DNA from: an uncultured delta proteobacterium
GTDB lineage: Bacteria > RBG-13-61-14 > DRUE01
NCBI GenBank assembly: GCA_903897985.1
Contig: CAIUDS010000107.1
Coordinates: 1 to 6,963, forward strand
DNA: 6,963 bases
Direction: 5' to 3'
Made by a program: the position numbers and the translations under genes. Positions 6,838 to 6,963 of this stretch are shown here, piece after piece (the first letter of the stretch is position 1; every line of letters starts with the position of its first letter). The notes under the pieces were generated by a model. That model was not told the DNA's origin. It saw only the letters and a list, made by a program, of their open reading frames with translations, and made no database searches.

Positions 6838-6963
6838 GGTGTTGAAAAATGGCTCCGGCACCCCTTTCTGTCATTCCCGGCTTGACCGGGAATCCAGCAT
6901 TATCAATAACCTGGATTCCCGCGTTCGCGGGAATGACTGTGGCCATTCGAGATTTTCAACACC
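6838..6963. mobile_element. MITE-like palindromic element, 11-bp terminal inverted repeats, runs to window edge
   Basis: GGTGTTGAAAA at 6838-6848 is repeated in inverse orientation at 6953-6963, enclosing about 126 bp without a gene. Inside are two hairpins. ATTCCCGG/CCGGGAAT at 6873-6880 and 6886-6893 has a 5-nt loop; ATTCCCGC/GCGGGAAT at 6915-6922 and 6927-6934 has a 4-nt loop. They are themselves arranged as an inverted pair: GTCATTCCCG 6870-6879 with CGGGAATGAC 6928-6937, and CGGGAATCCAG 6887-6897 with CTGGATTCCCG 6911-6921. The element can thus fold as one long arm or as two hairpins. The ATTCCC-N8-GGGAAT core matches the dRS3-type repeat known from Neisseria and similar repeats elsewhere. 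It is presumably non-autonomous. The right end is at the window border, so target duplications cannot be checked. Confidence 0.7.

Overview
The window looks like a chromosomal piece of a G+C-rich bacterium. The sulfatase carries a Tat signal, and the RCC1-type protein has paired cysteines as expected of an exported protein. The intergenic DNA is crowded with short palindromes and filler repeats of the kind seen in uncultured Omnitrophota/PVC, Desulfobacterota or Nitrospirota-like genomes. No rRNA, tRNA or phylogenetic marker is present, so this placement is only an impression.

Layout. Positions 1-510 (+) hold the 3' end of an RCC1-repeat protein built on an exact 153-nt period. Positions 511-956 have no credible gene and are a patchwork of hairpins, a 20-nt direct repeat and a heptamer tandem. 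Positions 957-2369 (-) encode the RNA ligase RtcB. Positions 2530-2928 (-) encode a small membrane protein resembling the N-terminal half of isoprenylcysteine methyltransferase-like (ICMT-like) proteins but lacking the catalytic half. Positions 2929-3218 are intergenic and contain a 65-bp direct repeat and a possible promoter. Positions 3219-4073 and 4080-5279 (+) form a tight two-gene operon: a MoxR-type AAA+ ATPase and a CoxE-like von Willebrand A (VWA) protein with an atypical MIDAS sequence. A 49-bp gap separates it from a convergent Tat-exported sulfatase at 5329-6687 (-). Upstream of the sulfatase lies the 3' remnant of an unrecognised gene (6715-6837, -), abutting a palindromic MITE-like element with 11-bp terminal inverted repeats (6838-6963).

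How the genes work together. Only the ATPase/VWA pair is clearly one functional unit: AAA+ remodeller and VWA adaptor pairs mature or remodel protein targets, here unknown. RtcB (RNA 3'-phosphate/2',3'-cyclic phosphate ligation) stands without rtcA, rtcR or archease in view. The sulfatase would act outside the cytoplasm on a sulfate ester and needs a formylglycine-generating enzyme encoded elsewhere. I see no convincing new defence or mobile system. The items most worth following are the MITE-like element beside a truncated gene, the 65-bp repeat upstream of the ATPase operon, the truncated ICMT-like protein, and the variant MIDAS.
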